Positions 29,515 through 37,841 of a stretch of DNA of 64,000 nucleotides are shown here, in pieces (position 1 is the first letter of the stretch; each line of letters opens with the position of its first letter). Both the position numbers and the translations under genes were made by a program. The notes beneath the pieces were generated by a model. It searched no databases, was not told where the DNA came from, and saw only the letters and a list, made by a program, of their open reading frames with translations. Where the stretch lies: NCBI RefSeq assembly GCF_004332295.1, contig NZ_RXLP01000014.1, positions 1 to 64,000 of the forward strand. Direction: 5' to 3'. The DNA is from Alloscardovia theropitheci. Lineage in GTDB: Bacteria > Actinomycetota > Actinomycetes > Actinomycetales > Bifidobacteriaceae.

Positions 29515-32274
29515 CTATTTTTTCATCGGATTACGCTCATCGTCCGCAGCGTAATTCTCTGTTTTTTTAGCATTGAACATACGGCTTATATCATCAATGC
29601 TTAGGTTCGTCTGGGATGAAATGCTGTCATCATCCATCGAATACACATCTTTATCAGCATCAACTTGAGGATGAGCGATACCAGTCTCCACCCCAGGATT
29701 CGCTCCAGCCTCCACCGAGGAATCGACTGAATCTCCGGACATGGACGAAGTAGCTACGCTAGCGTGGGCATGCTGAGCGTGGGCATGAGTCGCTGAATCA
29801 CGTGCAGATGAATGAGCCGTAGAATGAATTCCAGCGCCATGATCGTCACCATATGTATCACTGTCTGAAATCGAAGACATAGCAAATCCATGCGTTTCAG
29901 CGGTATAGTTCTCACCGTATTCGTGATTTGATGCACTATGTGCCCACGGATCGTAGTCGTCACCGATTTGCGTTGATTCAGTTTTTTCATCTGCCGCTTG
30001 AGAATCGACAGATGCGATATCCGTTTGAGAATTATCCTCATATTGATTGCTAGCTTCTTGAGCATGCCCCGACTGAGATATCTCAGAAACAGACTGGTCG
30101 CTGTGCGTATTAGCATCATGCTCTGGATTGTTCTGTGTAGAAGAGTCCTGTCTTGCGGAGGAATCAACAGCCCATGGGTCGTAGTCCGAATCAATATACT
30201 GCTTTTGCTGATGCGCCGGCTCAGTATCCTTAGCGATATCGCTACTGTTTACATTTTGGGTAACTTCAAATCCGGCTCGTTGGTCTGACTCCGTATCGTC
30301 AGCTGATATAGCAGAGTTAGCCGAAGCAGCATGCTCACCATCCTCGACGTGAGATGTCGGTGTCGAAAGAGCTTGCATACTTGCAATTGCTGCCTTGGCT
30401 GCCATTTGAGCGACTTGAGCCTTGATCTTCGCCTGCTGAGCAGGATCAAGGTTACGCAAAGGGGTAACTGTTTGACCATCAGCTGTACGTGGAGCTGGCG
30501 CAACCAGTACAGGCACACCATAACGTTCGCGAAGTTGAGCATTGAGGATTTTTTGAAGCGACGTCTCCCCCTGCACTGCTTCGCTAGATACCGCTAAACC
30601 GAATGCATGCTGACTAATTGGGTTCGCGAAAGTCAGCACCATAAGATGTCGACCAGAACGTTCCTGCAATTCAACATAGGGTATGTGCTCACTGTTAACG
30701 ACGGACTGAATTTTAGTTGGAAGAGAATGTACAACTGCTTCCCATTGTGCATGTGCTTCAGCTGGGTTAAGCTCTACTACTGCAGTTGCCGATTCCTGGC
30801 TATTATGAACATCGCGTGAATCATCATGAGCACCACGGGTATCTGTGGTTTGAGGCACTGCTTGTAATACTGACTGTGCAGATGCTTCATGTGGCTGACT
30901 ATTATCCGCACTGTTACTATCATTCTTCGCAGTAGCTGAGAGATCTGAGATATTGACTTCATCAGCGTTTTGTCTGTGTGTATCCATCTCAGGTACGGAT
31001 ACACTACTAATGACGGTATCATCACTACTACTAGAGCGACTCTTAGCGCGTGCTGCAGCCTTGGCTTTTTGTCTCAATGAGATACGTGGCACATCGTTAC
31101 TCACAAATGCTGAACGTGCGTTACGAGGTGAAGACTCATTATCATGCGCTTGTGTTGAAACATCCGCGGTAGATACTGGTATCAGCAGTTGTGCAGCTAA
31201 TAATTCCAAACGCATCCGAGGCGACATTGTCCCAGTCATTGATCCCAATGCAGTATTAATACGCTCAGCGATAACGTTCAATGTTTGCAGATCAAGATCT
31301 TGCACTTGTCGCTTCATATCTTCTGTTGTTTGAGCTGACTGCCCAGCATCAAGAACTGCCTCTGCCCGGCTGCCAGCAAGACTGAGCACAAGAAGATCTC
31401 GCACATAAGCTAATAAATCTTCGACAAATTTCCGCGGATCAAATCCGCCAGTAACAACCTTCTCGATAACGCCATAAAGCTTTGGTCCATCTTGCTCAAT
31501 AACAGCATCGACAGCTTCGCCGATAAGGCTATCTGGAGTAAAGCCGAGTAAAGCTACTGAGTCCTGATAAGTAATTACTCCATCAACTGAACCGACCATT
31601 AACTGGTCAAGTACTGATAGCGTATCACGCATTGAGCCACCGCCAGCCCGCATAGCAAGACGCAGAACTCCTGGCTCTGGCTTAATACCTTCGCGTGAGC
31701 AAATATCTTCCAAATATGGTTGCATCACTTCAGGCGGAACTAACCGGAATGGATAATGATGGGTACGCGAACGAATCGTGCCGATAACCTTATCTGGTTC
31801 TGTCGTTGCAAAGATAAACATGACATGCTCTGGTGGTTCTTCAACGATTTTAAGCAAAGCGTTAAAACCATTGCTTGTTACCATATGGGCTTCGTCAAGA
31901 ATGAAAATCTTGTACCTGTCTCGAGCAGGAGCAAATCCGGCACGTTCTCTGAGTTCACGCGCGTCATCGACGCTACCATGGCTAGCGGCATCTATTTCAA
32001 CTACATCAATAGAGCCAGGACCATTAGTGCTAAGATCACGACAGCTATCGCATTTCCCGCATGGGTGAGATGTCGGACCTTCCGCGCAATTAATGCACCG
32101 AGCGAGAATACGAGCAGATGAGGTCTTACCACATCCACGTGGACCGGAGAACAAATAAGCATGTGTCAATTTGCCTTCATCTAATGCTTTAGATAACGGC
32201 TTTGTTACATGATCTTGCCCAATGACGCCCTCAAAAGTGTCTGGTCGATAACGTCGATACAGTGCTAATGCCAT
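29515..32274 (-). CDS. dnaX: DNA polymerase III subunit tau/gamma
   Basis: This 919-residue protein is the clamp-loader ATPase. The P-loop GPRGCGKTS is at residues 44-52, zinc-module cysteines at about 63, 72, 75 and 78, the Walker B region reads FILDEAHM and the sensor region IRSRTHHYPF. The conserved part covers roughly residues 1-380. A region of more than 500 residues follows that is rich in Ser, Asp, His, Ala and Gln, probably disordered, with two DYDPWA motifs (nucleotides near 30180 and 29950), and is longer than in most homologues. Only nine bases separate its start from the stop of the Tad gene upstream, and no good Shine-Dalgarno sequence is visible, so coupling to the pilus operon is possible. 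Confidence 0.94.
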   Translation of the reverse strand: MALALYRRYRPDTFEGVIGQDHVTKPLSKALDEGKLTHAYLFSGPRGCGKTSSARILARCINCAEGPTSHPCGKCDSCRDLSTNGPGSIDVVEIDAASHGSVDDARELRERAGFAPARDRYKIFILDEAHMVTSNGFNALLKIVEEPPEHVMFIFATTEPDKVIGTIRSRTHHYPFRLVPPEVMQPYLEDICSREGIKPEPGVLRLAMRAGGGSMRDTLSVLDQLMVGSVDGVITYQDSVALLGFTPDSLIGEAVDAVIEQDGPKLYGVIEKVVTGGFDPRKFVEDLLAYVRDLLVLSLAGSRAEAVLDAGQSAQTTEDMKRQVQDLDLQTLNVIAERINTALGSMTGTMSPRMRLELLAAQLLIPVSTADVSTQAHDNESSPRNARSAFVSNDVPRISLRQKAKAAARAKSRSSSSDDTVISSVSVPEMDTHRQNADEVNISDLSATAKNDSNSADNSQPHEASAQSVLQAVPQTTDTRGAHDDSRDVHNSQESATAVVELNPAEAHAQWEAVVHSLPTKIQSVVNSEHIPYVELQERSGRHLMVLTFANPISQHAFGLAVSSEAVQGETSLQKILNAQLRERYGVPVLVAPAPRTADGQTVTPLRNLDPAQQAKIKAQVAQMAAKAAIASMQALSTPTSHVEDGEHAASANSAISADDTESDQRAGFEVTQNVNSSDIAKDTEPAHQQKQYIDSDYDPWAVDSSARQDSSTQNNPEHDANTHSDQSVSEISQSGHAQEASNQYEDNSQTDIASVDSQAADEKTESTQIGDDYDPWAHSASNHEYGENYTAETHGFAMSSISDSDTYGDDHGAGIHSTAHSSARDSATHAHAQHAHASVATSSMSGDSVDSSVEAGANPGVETGIAHPQVDADKDVYSMDDDSISSQTNLSIDDISRMFNAKKTENYAADDERNPMKK

Positions 32275-32283
32275 GGCTCTAGG

Positions 32284-32736
32284 CTACCGATTTCTTGGGA
32301 CACATTCGGCAGGCCCAGCTCGCGAAACCCTTATCGGGCGCGGAAGAAAGGACATACTCGGTGTGCCTTGAATACTTACCTGCACATCGAACCCTTCAAT
32401 CTCGCACGATTTCAGCGTAAAATCTGCATCATTTAATTGCTCATCGGCTTGATTACACAGATGCCGTCCAAATGCTTTGACCTGCATATCCATTTTAGCT
32501 TGCTCCTCGTTGTCATTTGGCAAAGATAATTCATACATGCTCAGCTCTTGAGCGACACTGAGCGCAATTTGTTCAGACATGCTATGGGCTTTTGATGAGC
32601 AGATAAGGTAATTTCCCGCGCATAGTATGACATAACAAACTACAGAGATAGCCAATACGAGCACAACTCCTAGAACCGTGCCCGAGCCGCTATCACTCTT
32701 CTTCAATCTCTTCCTTAATCCCTTTCTCAATTCCAT
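32284..32736 (-). CDS. TadE/TadG-like pseudopilin-type protein (Rv3654c-like)
   Basis: About 150 residues. The N-terminal RKRLKKSDSGSGTVLGVVLVLAISVVCYVIL has the short basic leader, small-residue cleavage region and hydrophobic helix of TadE-family minor pilins, followed by a small extracytoplasmic domain with Cys residues. I placed the start at 32736 (MELRKGL), which has GAGGT eight bases upstream; a longer frame opens at 32805. With this start the gene overlaps the preceding TadE gene by 44 bases in another frame. It is the last gene of the Tad operon before dnaX. Helper status in pilus assembly is inferred from family and context. Confidence 0.75.
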   Translation of the reverse strand: MELRKGLRKRLKKSDSGSGTVLGVVLVLAISVVCYVILCAGNYLICSSKAHSMSEQIALSVAQELSMYELSLPNDNEEQAKMDMQVKAFGRHLCNQADEQLNDADFTLKSCEIEGFDVQVSIQGTPSMSFLPRPIRVSRAGPAECVPRNR

Positions 32737-33142
32737 GACGTACACCTCGCGCTTTGCCTTGCATAGATAGCGGTAGACTGATTTTTCCGATACGAGCCAC
32801 ATCACATGTCGTTACAACTTCAAAACTTGTGTCATTCCAGTTGATATGTGTCCGAGTATTTTTCCCAGCCACAGACATTGCAGCTCGCTGAGCAATCCTA
32901 TTCATCGAAGATTGCTCAGATCCTACTTCATCCGCAGTAATAACAGCATAGGCAGCTTGCCGAGCAGCACTGTGACAATCAAGCTGGACTACAATTACCC
33001 GTGACATGCTTACGATAAGTATGGTAATTGCCACTACTGATGGAAAAATAACAGCGAATTCAGCTGTAATCGTGCCCTTGTCGGTCTCACCAAGGACACG
33101 ATTAATCCATGCACCTTTGACTCTAGATAATAGACAGTGCAT
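32693..33142 (-). CDS. TadE-like minor pilin
   Basis: The 149-residue protein has DKGTITAEFAVIFPSVVAITILI near residue 22, the TadE pattern in which a Gly/Thr-rich leader precedes an acidic residue and a hydrophobic helix. A small external domain with one Cys and a charged C-terminal KGIKEEIEEE follow. It overlaps the DUF4244 pilin gene upstream by 20 bases and the downstream TadE/G-like gene by 44 bases, so the three are tightly coupled. Confidence 0.78.
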   Translation of the reverse strand: MHCLLSRVKGAWINRVLGETDKGTITAEFAVIFPSVVAITILIVSMSRVIVVQLDCHSAARQAAYAVITADEVGSEQSSMNRIAQRAAMSVAGKNTRTHINWNDTSFEVVTTCDVARIGKISLPLSMQGKARGVRHGIEKGIKEEIEEE

Positions 33143-33356
33143 CCGTCACCAATTTACTTAAAATTGAACGTACTGCCTCAGATTTCAGCAAAGCAACAAG
33201 TAATCCTGCGAAGCTCGTTGCTGCGACAAGAACTATGGCATACTCAGCAGTGGCCATACCCTTATCCTCTTTGCGTATTTTTTCTGAGATATCGTACGCT
33301 TTAGCACGAAGTGCGATGTTTGAGTCGACGATAATGCGATTAATCATTTCTTTCAT
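33123..33356 (-). CDS. DUF4244-type Flp-like pilin
   Basis: This 77-residue protein contains KEDKGMATAEYAIVLVAATSFAGLLVAL: a charged leader, a Gly before the cleavage site, a Glu five residues on and a hydrophobic helix, as in Flp pilins. It fits the actinobacterial DUF4244 family, the presumed major pilin of this type of Tad cluster. GAGGGGA precedes the ATG. A 226-base gap upstream probably allows independent promotion of the pilin gene. Confidence 0.82.
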   Translation of the reverse strand: MKEMINRIIVDSNIALRAKAYDISEKIRKEDKGMATAEYAIVLVAATSFAGLLVALLKSEAVRSILSKLVTDALSII

Positions 33357-33403
33357 GATGTCCCCTCATCTTTGATGAATTTGTATTTGCTGTTAAATAA
33401 CAA

Positions 33404-33431
33404 GTAGGCATTCATGTATTTATGTGCCTAC
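33404..33431. repeat. Inverted repeat upstream of the pilin gene
   Basis: GTAGGCA (33404-33410) and TGCCTAC (33425-33431), 14 bases apart, about 50 bases above the pilin ATG. A TTGACA box lies just upstream on the minus strand (near 33437-33442), so the repeat could be an operator or leader hairpin. Confidence 0.45.
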
Positions 33432-33582
33432 AACTATTGTCAACTAAGCAGGCTTACTAGCATGAATTATTTTTTTATTGTGAACGAATGTGGATAATTG
33501 CATTCCTTGCAACTGTCGTCATCACCATAAATATTTTCCAGAGAACTCAGTAAATAAAATGATAGCGTCATCCACAAGATCC

Positions 33583-34158
33583 TTAACCGGAAAACCCTAG
33601 AAGACTTGCTATCAGCGGAACTACTGTAAGAATAATAAATCCAGGTAGAAAACATAATCCCAGCGGTATAAGAATTCTCACTGCTAACTCATGAGCTGCG
33701 TTGTTTATCGATTGATTGCTTCGATTCTTAAGATCTTCGATAGCATTCTCGATGCGTAAACTTGCAGATGTACCACGTTTATAAACAGGCTCAAGAACGT
33801 TATGTACAACGCCTACAACGCTATATGGTTCTTGCACATATCCCTTCCAGACACGATCCCAATTCTGTCCTTGAGAAAGCTGTTGTCCTATAGTTTGCAA
33901 GGCCTTCCCCTCACACGTACACATGACACTACCCACGAGTTCGAGAGCACGTGGAAGTGATGCCCCTTGTGAAATAGTCGCTTCAAGCATCTCTAAGACC
34001 AGTTCCGCGCTATATACATGTGATGGGAATTGTTCATCTGTTATGTGTGTTATATGCAATCGCGATTCATTCGCATTCAGTTCTAAAGATCTGCGAACTC
34101 TAAAAAGCATGGCTCCCTCCTGCTCACGGTTCATCAATTTATTTATCTGACATTTCAT
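33583..34158 (-). CDS. Type II secretion F-domain protein, TadC-like
   Basis: The 191-residue protein contains a GspF/T2SSF domain: a helical cytosolic segment (LVLEMLEATISQGASLPRALELVG), then the core around IENAIEDLKNRSNQSINNAAHELAVRILIPLGLCFLPGFIILTVVP with two C-terminal membrane helices. It would form the inner-membrane platform with the neighbouring TadB-like protein. Short compared with proteobacterial TadC, as is usual in actinobacterial clusters. It starts 12 bases after the TadB-like gene. Confidence 0.8.
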   Translation of the reverse strand: MKCQINKLMNREQEGAMLFRVRRSLELNANESRLHITHITDEQFPSHVYSAELVLEMLEATISQGASLPRALELVGSVMCTCEGKALQTIGQQLSQGQNWDRVWKGYVQEPYSVVGVVHNVLEPVYKRGTSASLRIENAIEDLKNRSNQSINNAAHELAVRILIPLGLCFLPGFIILTVVPLIASLLGFSG

Positions 34159-34170
34159 TGGCCACTCTCA

Positions 34171-34821
34171 TTAGTCGCTCTGCACTTGTGTAGAGCGCTC
34201 AAACGCTTGAAGCAAGGCGTATGACCAAATCAGCCCAGAACCATAAAGAAACGCTGTAGATATAAGACAAACCCATCCGGGCAGCGTTGCAAATAAGAAA
34301 GAAAAGGATTGAACTCCGCTAATCCAACTGACTATAAGCGTTAACACTGGCAAAACGAGCAGTATACGAATAGTCATGCGAGCTACAGCAGTTGCCTCAG
34401 CCTTTTGCTGATTTCGCATAGCTACACGCTTGACATCCTCATGTAAAATTTCGAGACAAGTAATCGCCGAGCAGCCAGAAATTTCGCTTAGCTTACATGC
34501 CGAATATAGCCTCATCGCGAAGAAACGTTTTTCCATTTCACTCGAACTAACACCTAGATAACTTCGACTAATCAACTGTGATGAGACATGAAAGTCTTTA
34601 TAATCAATCAATGTCGAAATTAATGATTGAATTGTATACATTGTTAGACAGACAGATGCATGTGGCCTATATCCCAATTGCACGAAAGTCTGCATCATAG
34701 ATGCTCCCGTTTTTAGAATCGCTATCAACCCCGTCAAAAGTTGTGGCACTGACATGGTTGAATTTCGCGAGCGCGATTGCGAATTATGTAGCTGCTTGAC
34801 TCTACACGTAGGAAAACCCAC
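34171..34821 (-). CDS. Type II secretion F-domain protein, TadB-like
   Basis: This 216-residue protein has a T2SSF-like core (MRLYSACKLSEISGCSAITCLEILHEDVKR) and two C-terminal transmembrane helices (IRILLVLPVLTLIVSWISG and LPGWVCLISTAFLYGSG). Position between the TadA ATPase and the TadC-like protein supports the TadB role. The N-terminal 20 residues are basic and Ser-rich; the start is not strongly marked. Confidence 0.75.
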   Translation of the reverse strand: MGFPTCRVKQLHNSQSRSRNSTMSVPQLLTGLIAILKTGASMMQTFVQLGYRPHASVCLTMYTIQSLISTLIDYKDFHVSSQLISRSYLGVSSSEMEKRFFAMRLYSACKLSEISGCSAITCLEILHEDVKRVAMRNQQKAEATAVARMTIRILLVLPVLTLIVSWISGVQSFSFLFATLPGWVCLISTAFLYGSGLIWSYALLQAFERSTQVQSD

Positions 34822-34912
34822 TGTTCATCACCTCTTCCATATGCTCGTTCCACTCTAAGTTTCCGTTTTTGCTTAATCTTCTGTTTTTGCAAAAATCTCT
34901 TTTTAGAAGCTC

Positions 34913-35986
34913 CTAAACCTTCTTAACACGAGAAAATTCAAGTGTTCCATCGCTTAGTTCCCCATCATCTTGTGTACGCAACGCCCCTACCCAACGTTCG
35001 TATTCTGAGCTGACTCGCATATGGGTATCATGCCCATCGTTGATACCATCCCATGAAGCTAAAACTTCTCCGTACAACGAATTGTGGGAGTCGACCTTCA
35101 ATCTTCCCACATGCGCAATTCGTCGTCCCGCAGTATCTCTAACCACATGAATAACTACATCGAATGCTCCTGCTGCTAATAGAGACATTGCTTGAGTATC
35201 AATTTGTGCTAGGAGTCCTAATGCGCACAAGCGTGAAGGCACTCGCTCGACACTATCGGCATGAATAGTAGCAATGCTTCCTTTATGCCCAGAATTTAAT
35301 GCACGAAGCAAGTCTGATATTTCCTCCCCACGGCACTCTCCAAGAATTATTCGATCTGGACGCATTCGAACCGTCGCCTTGACCAAATCGCTTAATGTAA
35401 CTTCTCCGGCACCTTCTATATTCGCTTGACGAACTACTAAAGATTCGCCATTGTCATGAATACTTTGATGCAACTCGCGAGTTTCCTCTATAAGAACAAC
35501 TCTTTCGCTAGCGGGCATTGCAGATAATAATGCTTTCACGAGGGTTGTCTTACCAGCGCCTGTTCCACCGCATATGAGAATTGATTGGCGGGTACGGATG
35601 ATTAGTTCTAGTAGTTCTCTCCACTGTTTAGGAAACATTCCTGCCCGTTCCAGACTTTCCAGAGTTACTAAAGATTGTTGCGGAAATCGAATAGATAGAG
35701 ACGCTCCTTGAGAAACTATTGGTTCTAATATCGCATGAATTCTGATGCCATCTGGCGAAGATGCATCGGCAATTGGACACGCATCGTCTAGGCGTTTGCC
35801 AAAACTTGCACACAGTTGAATAGCAAAATTACGTAAGATCTCAGCGGATAATCGTCCTGATACAAGTGAGCGCTCTACCATGCCTTGACCTTTGTCACAC
35901 CAGATTCTTCCATCGCTTGTCACAGCAATATCTGTCACCCCTGGCTCAGATGCGATGGTCGACAATGGTCCAAATATTGTTTCCAC
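34913..35986 (-). CDS. Tad/CpaF pilus-assembly ATPase
   Basis: The 357-residue cytoplasmic ATPase powers pilin assembly. The Walker A motif GGTGAGKTT is at residues 140-148, and the Asp and His boxes (VVLIEETRELH, RPDRIILGECRG, GSIATIHADS) are complete. The family is CpaF/TadA of the GspE superfamily. An atypically short N-terminal domain is normal for actinobacterial members. Confidence 0.92.
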   Translation of the reverse strand: METIFGPLSTIASEPGVTDIAVTSDGRIWCDKGQGMVERSLVSGRLSAEILRNFAIQLCASFGKRLDDACPIADASSPDGIRIHAILEPIVSQGASLSIRFPQQSLVTLESLERAGMFPKQWRELLELIIRTRQSILICGGTGAGKTTLVKALLSAMPASERVVLIEETRELHQSIHDNGESLVVRQANIEGAGEVTLSDLVKATVRMRPDRIILGECRGEEISDLLRALNSGHKGSIATIHADSVERVPSRLCALGLLAQIDTQAMSLLAAGAFDVVIHVVRDTAGRRIAHVGRLKVDSHNSLYGEVLASWDGINDGHDTHMRVSSEYERWVGALRTQDDGELSDGTLEFSRVKKV

Positions 35987-36082
35987 GTATATCCTTTCTC
36001 ACGAATTTCGAGTGACAGAAATTGGATGCACAATAAAGATGCACGATAAATCTGATAACCCTAATCGTACGAATGCATCGAG

Positions 36083-37159
36083 CTACTCGAGATGATTTTG
36101 CTGTAATGTTTTGCGGATAAAGGAATTAAAGAGTGCCCGTTGACGTCTCGATAATGCTGGAACTCCCCAGCCGTGCATGGCATATTCTTCTATTTTCCTC
36201 TTGTACTCAAGTTCACCATGTATGCAAATATTGAGATATTTTTCTGCCTCGTAGTCGCTTATTTCATGCACACGATTTTTAGACTTCTGCACAGTTAAAG
36301 CTATTGGTTCTTCACAATGAAGTTCATCCGAATGCGATTTAATCGTGTCTAAAAGAGAAGAACATCTCGAGATGCTTAAAGTATCCAGCCGCATTAAAAT
36401 TACTGGTATTACACGAATCGGCGTGTTCAGTGCATTCCAAGCGGTTATTACTTCATCTGTAATGCCTTGAGCGCAGTCACAAACTATAACATCATAATTG
36501 TGGCAAAGAGCTTCATAAACGGCTTTAATTTCCCACCACTGTTTAGATTTCCCCTCTGCATGCCATGGATGTGAGGGCAGCACTGCTACAGAGTCCCAAT
36601 GGATCATATCATTATCAAAATCTCGCGCATCGATATGCCCTAGAGGCGCTTGAATATTATGCCACCGCAGTCCTTCAAGCTCTTCACATCCCGCAACCAC
36701 ATCTAAACCCCCATGTCGAAAATCTAGATCTACTAGGCATACGCTATATCCGTTATCACTGTATGCTCGCGCAATTTGCAGTGCAAATGTACTTGCACCA
36801 TCGCCACCATCGCATGCTAGAACACACACCAACGTTACGCTATTGATTACACGCGTATTACGTGCTCGATTGCGTCTACGCGAGTTATTTGAATCATCAG
36901 GCGAAGATGATTCTTGTCCGTTTGTGGAAATTCGCGAATGACCTTCAGAATTTAACGGCATGGTTGAACTTAACGGCACAGTTGAATTTAACGGCACAGT
37001 TGAGTAGTCAGCCGTATGCGTATCGATATCTAATTCACGCGATGGCATATAGTAACGATTTTCCTGAGTGTCATATGCTCGTGGGGTATTCGACCTATCT
37101 GTATGTGGCATACATTTACTGTGTATCACGAGAAAATCATTGTCTAGTAGTGGAATCAA
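36083..37159 (-). CDS. CpaE/Ssd-like P-loop protein of the Tad cluster
   Basis: Up to 358 residues. A disordered N-terminal third (with three VPLNST-type repeats) leads into a MinD/CpaE-like ATPase fold: VTLVCVLACDGGDGASTFALQIARAY, CLVDLDFRHGGLDVV and YDVIVCDCAQG. The deviant Walker A (GGDGAST, lacking the usual lysines) is typical of actinobacterial Ssd/CpaE proteins and suggests altered nucleotide use. In Tad systems these proteins place the apparatus at a cell pole or septum. Start uncertain: the longest frame uses TTG at 37159, and an ATG at 37111 is equally possible. First gene of the operon. Confidence 0.8.
   Translation of the reverse strand: MIPLLDNDFLVIHSKCMPHTDRSNTPRAYDTQENRYYMPSRELDIDTHTADYSTVPLNSTVPLSSTMPLNSEGHSRISTNGQESSSPDDSNNSRRRNRARNTRVINSVTLVCVLACDGGDGASTFALQIARAYSDNGYSVCLVDLDFRHGGLDVVAGCEELEGLRWHNIQAPLGHIDARDFDNDMIHWDSVAVLPSHPWHAEGKSKQWWEIKAVYEALCHNYDVIVCDCAQGITDEVITAWNALNTPIRVIPVILMRLDTLSISRCSSLLDTIKSHSDELHCEEPIALTVQKSKNRVHEISDYEAEKYLNICIHGELEYKRKIEEYAMHGWGVPALSRRQRALFNSFIRKTLQQNHLE
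36952..37005. repeat. 18-bp coding tandem repeat, three units
   Basis: Three near-identical units beginning TTAACGGCA at 36952, 36970 and 36988, encoding consecutive PLNSTV-like hexapeptides in the N-terminal linker of the CpaE/Ssd-like protein. In-frame, so copy changes would alter linker length only. Confidence 0.85.
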
Positions 37160-37470
37160 TTGTTATCAAATGTGGAAAAACGCTTGAGACATGACCTCAT
37201 AAATTAGATACGCTCACTTTACATGGCAAACACATCTTCGCGTATTGGTTTTTGTATTGATTTCGGATCGTTTTTTGTCTCAGTTTTTTGAATAAATCTC
37301 GAGTATTAGTTTCCTGTGTCGGCGTGTTATCCACAGCACTCAAAAATCTCACAAATTCCGTTCTTTTGAACAATTTTCTGACGCTAAAAGCTACCAAAAC
37401 GCTCACATTAGAAAGCAATTAATCAATTGTGAAGATTCACTATTTTCTTAAGAAAAATGCTTCAAAATAT
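37160..37470. other. Intergenic region upstream of the Tad operon
   Basis: About 310 AT-rich bases lie between the Tad operon start and the promoter at 37471. They must hold the Tad promoter on the minus strand, which I could not place. The open frame on the minus strand (37197-37418) has no ribosome binding site and is not supported. Confidence 0.4.
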
Positions 37471-37499
37471 TTGTCATTTAGGCTTATTTCGGCGATAAT
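37471..37499 (+). promoter_or_regulatory. Sigma-70-type promoter of the candidate ncRNA gene
   Basis: TTGTCA (37471-37476), a spacer of exactly 17 bases and GATAAT (37494-37499): each box matches five of six consensus positions. Predicted start near 37505, exactly where the RNA's closing stem begins. Confidence 0.75.
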
Positions 37500-37504
37500 A
37501 AAAG

Positions 37505-37662
37505 TACCAAGAAAAACTGAACAGTGGAGCCCACAAAAGTAACAGCAAACGATAGAGCTGAATAAGTTGGGCGGAATAAAGTAGACTTAACCGCCAGAAC
37601 AAAGAAGTTGTGCAGAGATTCCACTGAACTTGGTAAGCCACCTCCTTGCAGGTGGCTTTTTT
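37505..37662 (+). ncRNA. Candidate standalone structured RNA, about 158 nt
   Basis: A good promoter, a closed secondary structure and an intrinsic terminator define this as an independent RNA gene. ACCAAG (37506-37511) pairs with CTTGGT (37629-37634) and CAGTGGA (37522-37528) with TCCACTG (37620-37626), forming a two-part closing stem. Inside are CAGC/GCTG (37543-37546 with 37557-37560) and GGCGG/CCGCC (37570-37574 with 37591-37595) capped by AAG-TAGA-CTT. The closing stem directly abuts the terminator hairpin. No open frame with a ribosome binding site is present. I do not recognise the family; raiA RNA or 6S RNA would be the first comparisons. It lies upstream of ppk but ends 180 bases before it, so a ppk leader/riboswitch is the main alternative. 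Confidence 0.65.
37635..37662 (+). terminator. Intrinsic terminator of the candidate ncRNA
   Basis: AAGCCACCT (37635-37643), 6-nt loop, AGGTGGCTT (37650-37658), then TTTT: a textbook terminator ending the transcript about 180 bases before ppk. Confidence 0.9.
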
Positions 37663-37841
37663 ATGCTTCGTGCTTCTTCACACTTCGCGTCCCCCACTAC
37701 AACGGAATAGATAAAGACATAATATTTCGTACTCCACGTTATCCACATTCTTTTGGAGTCGTAATTATCCCTGTTCATATAAGTTCACTTATTAGGACTT
37801 CACCCTCGGATAAAAGTCACACATGGCAATAAACTAGAGTT

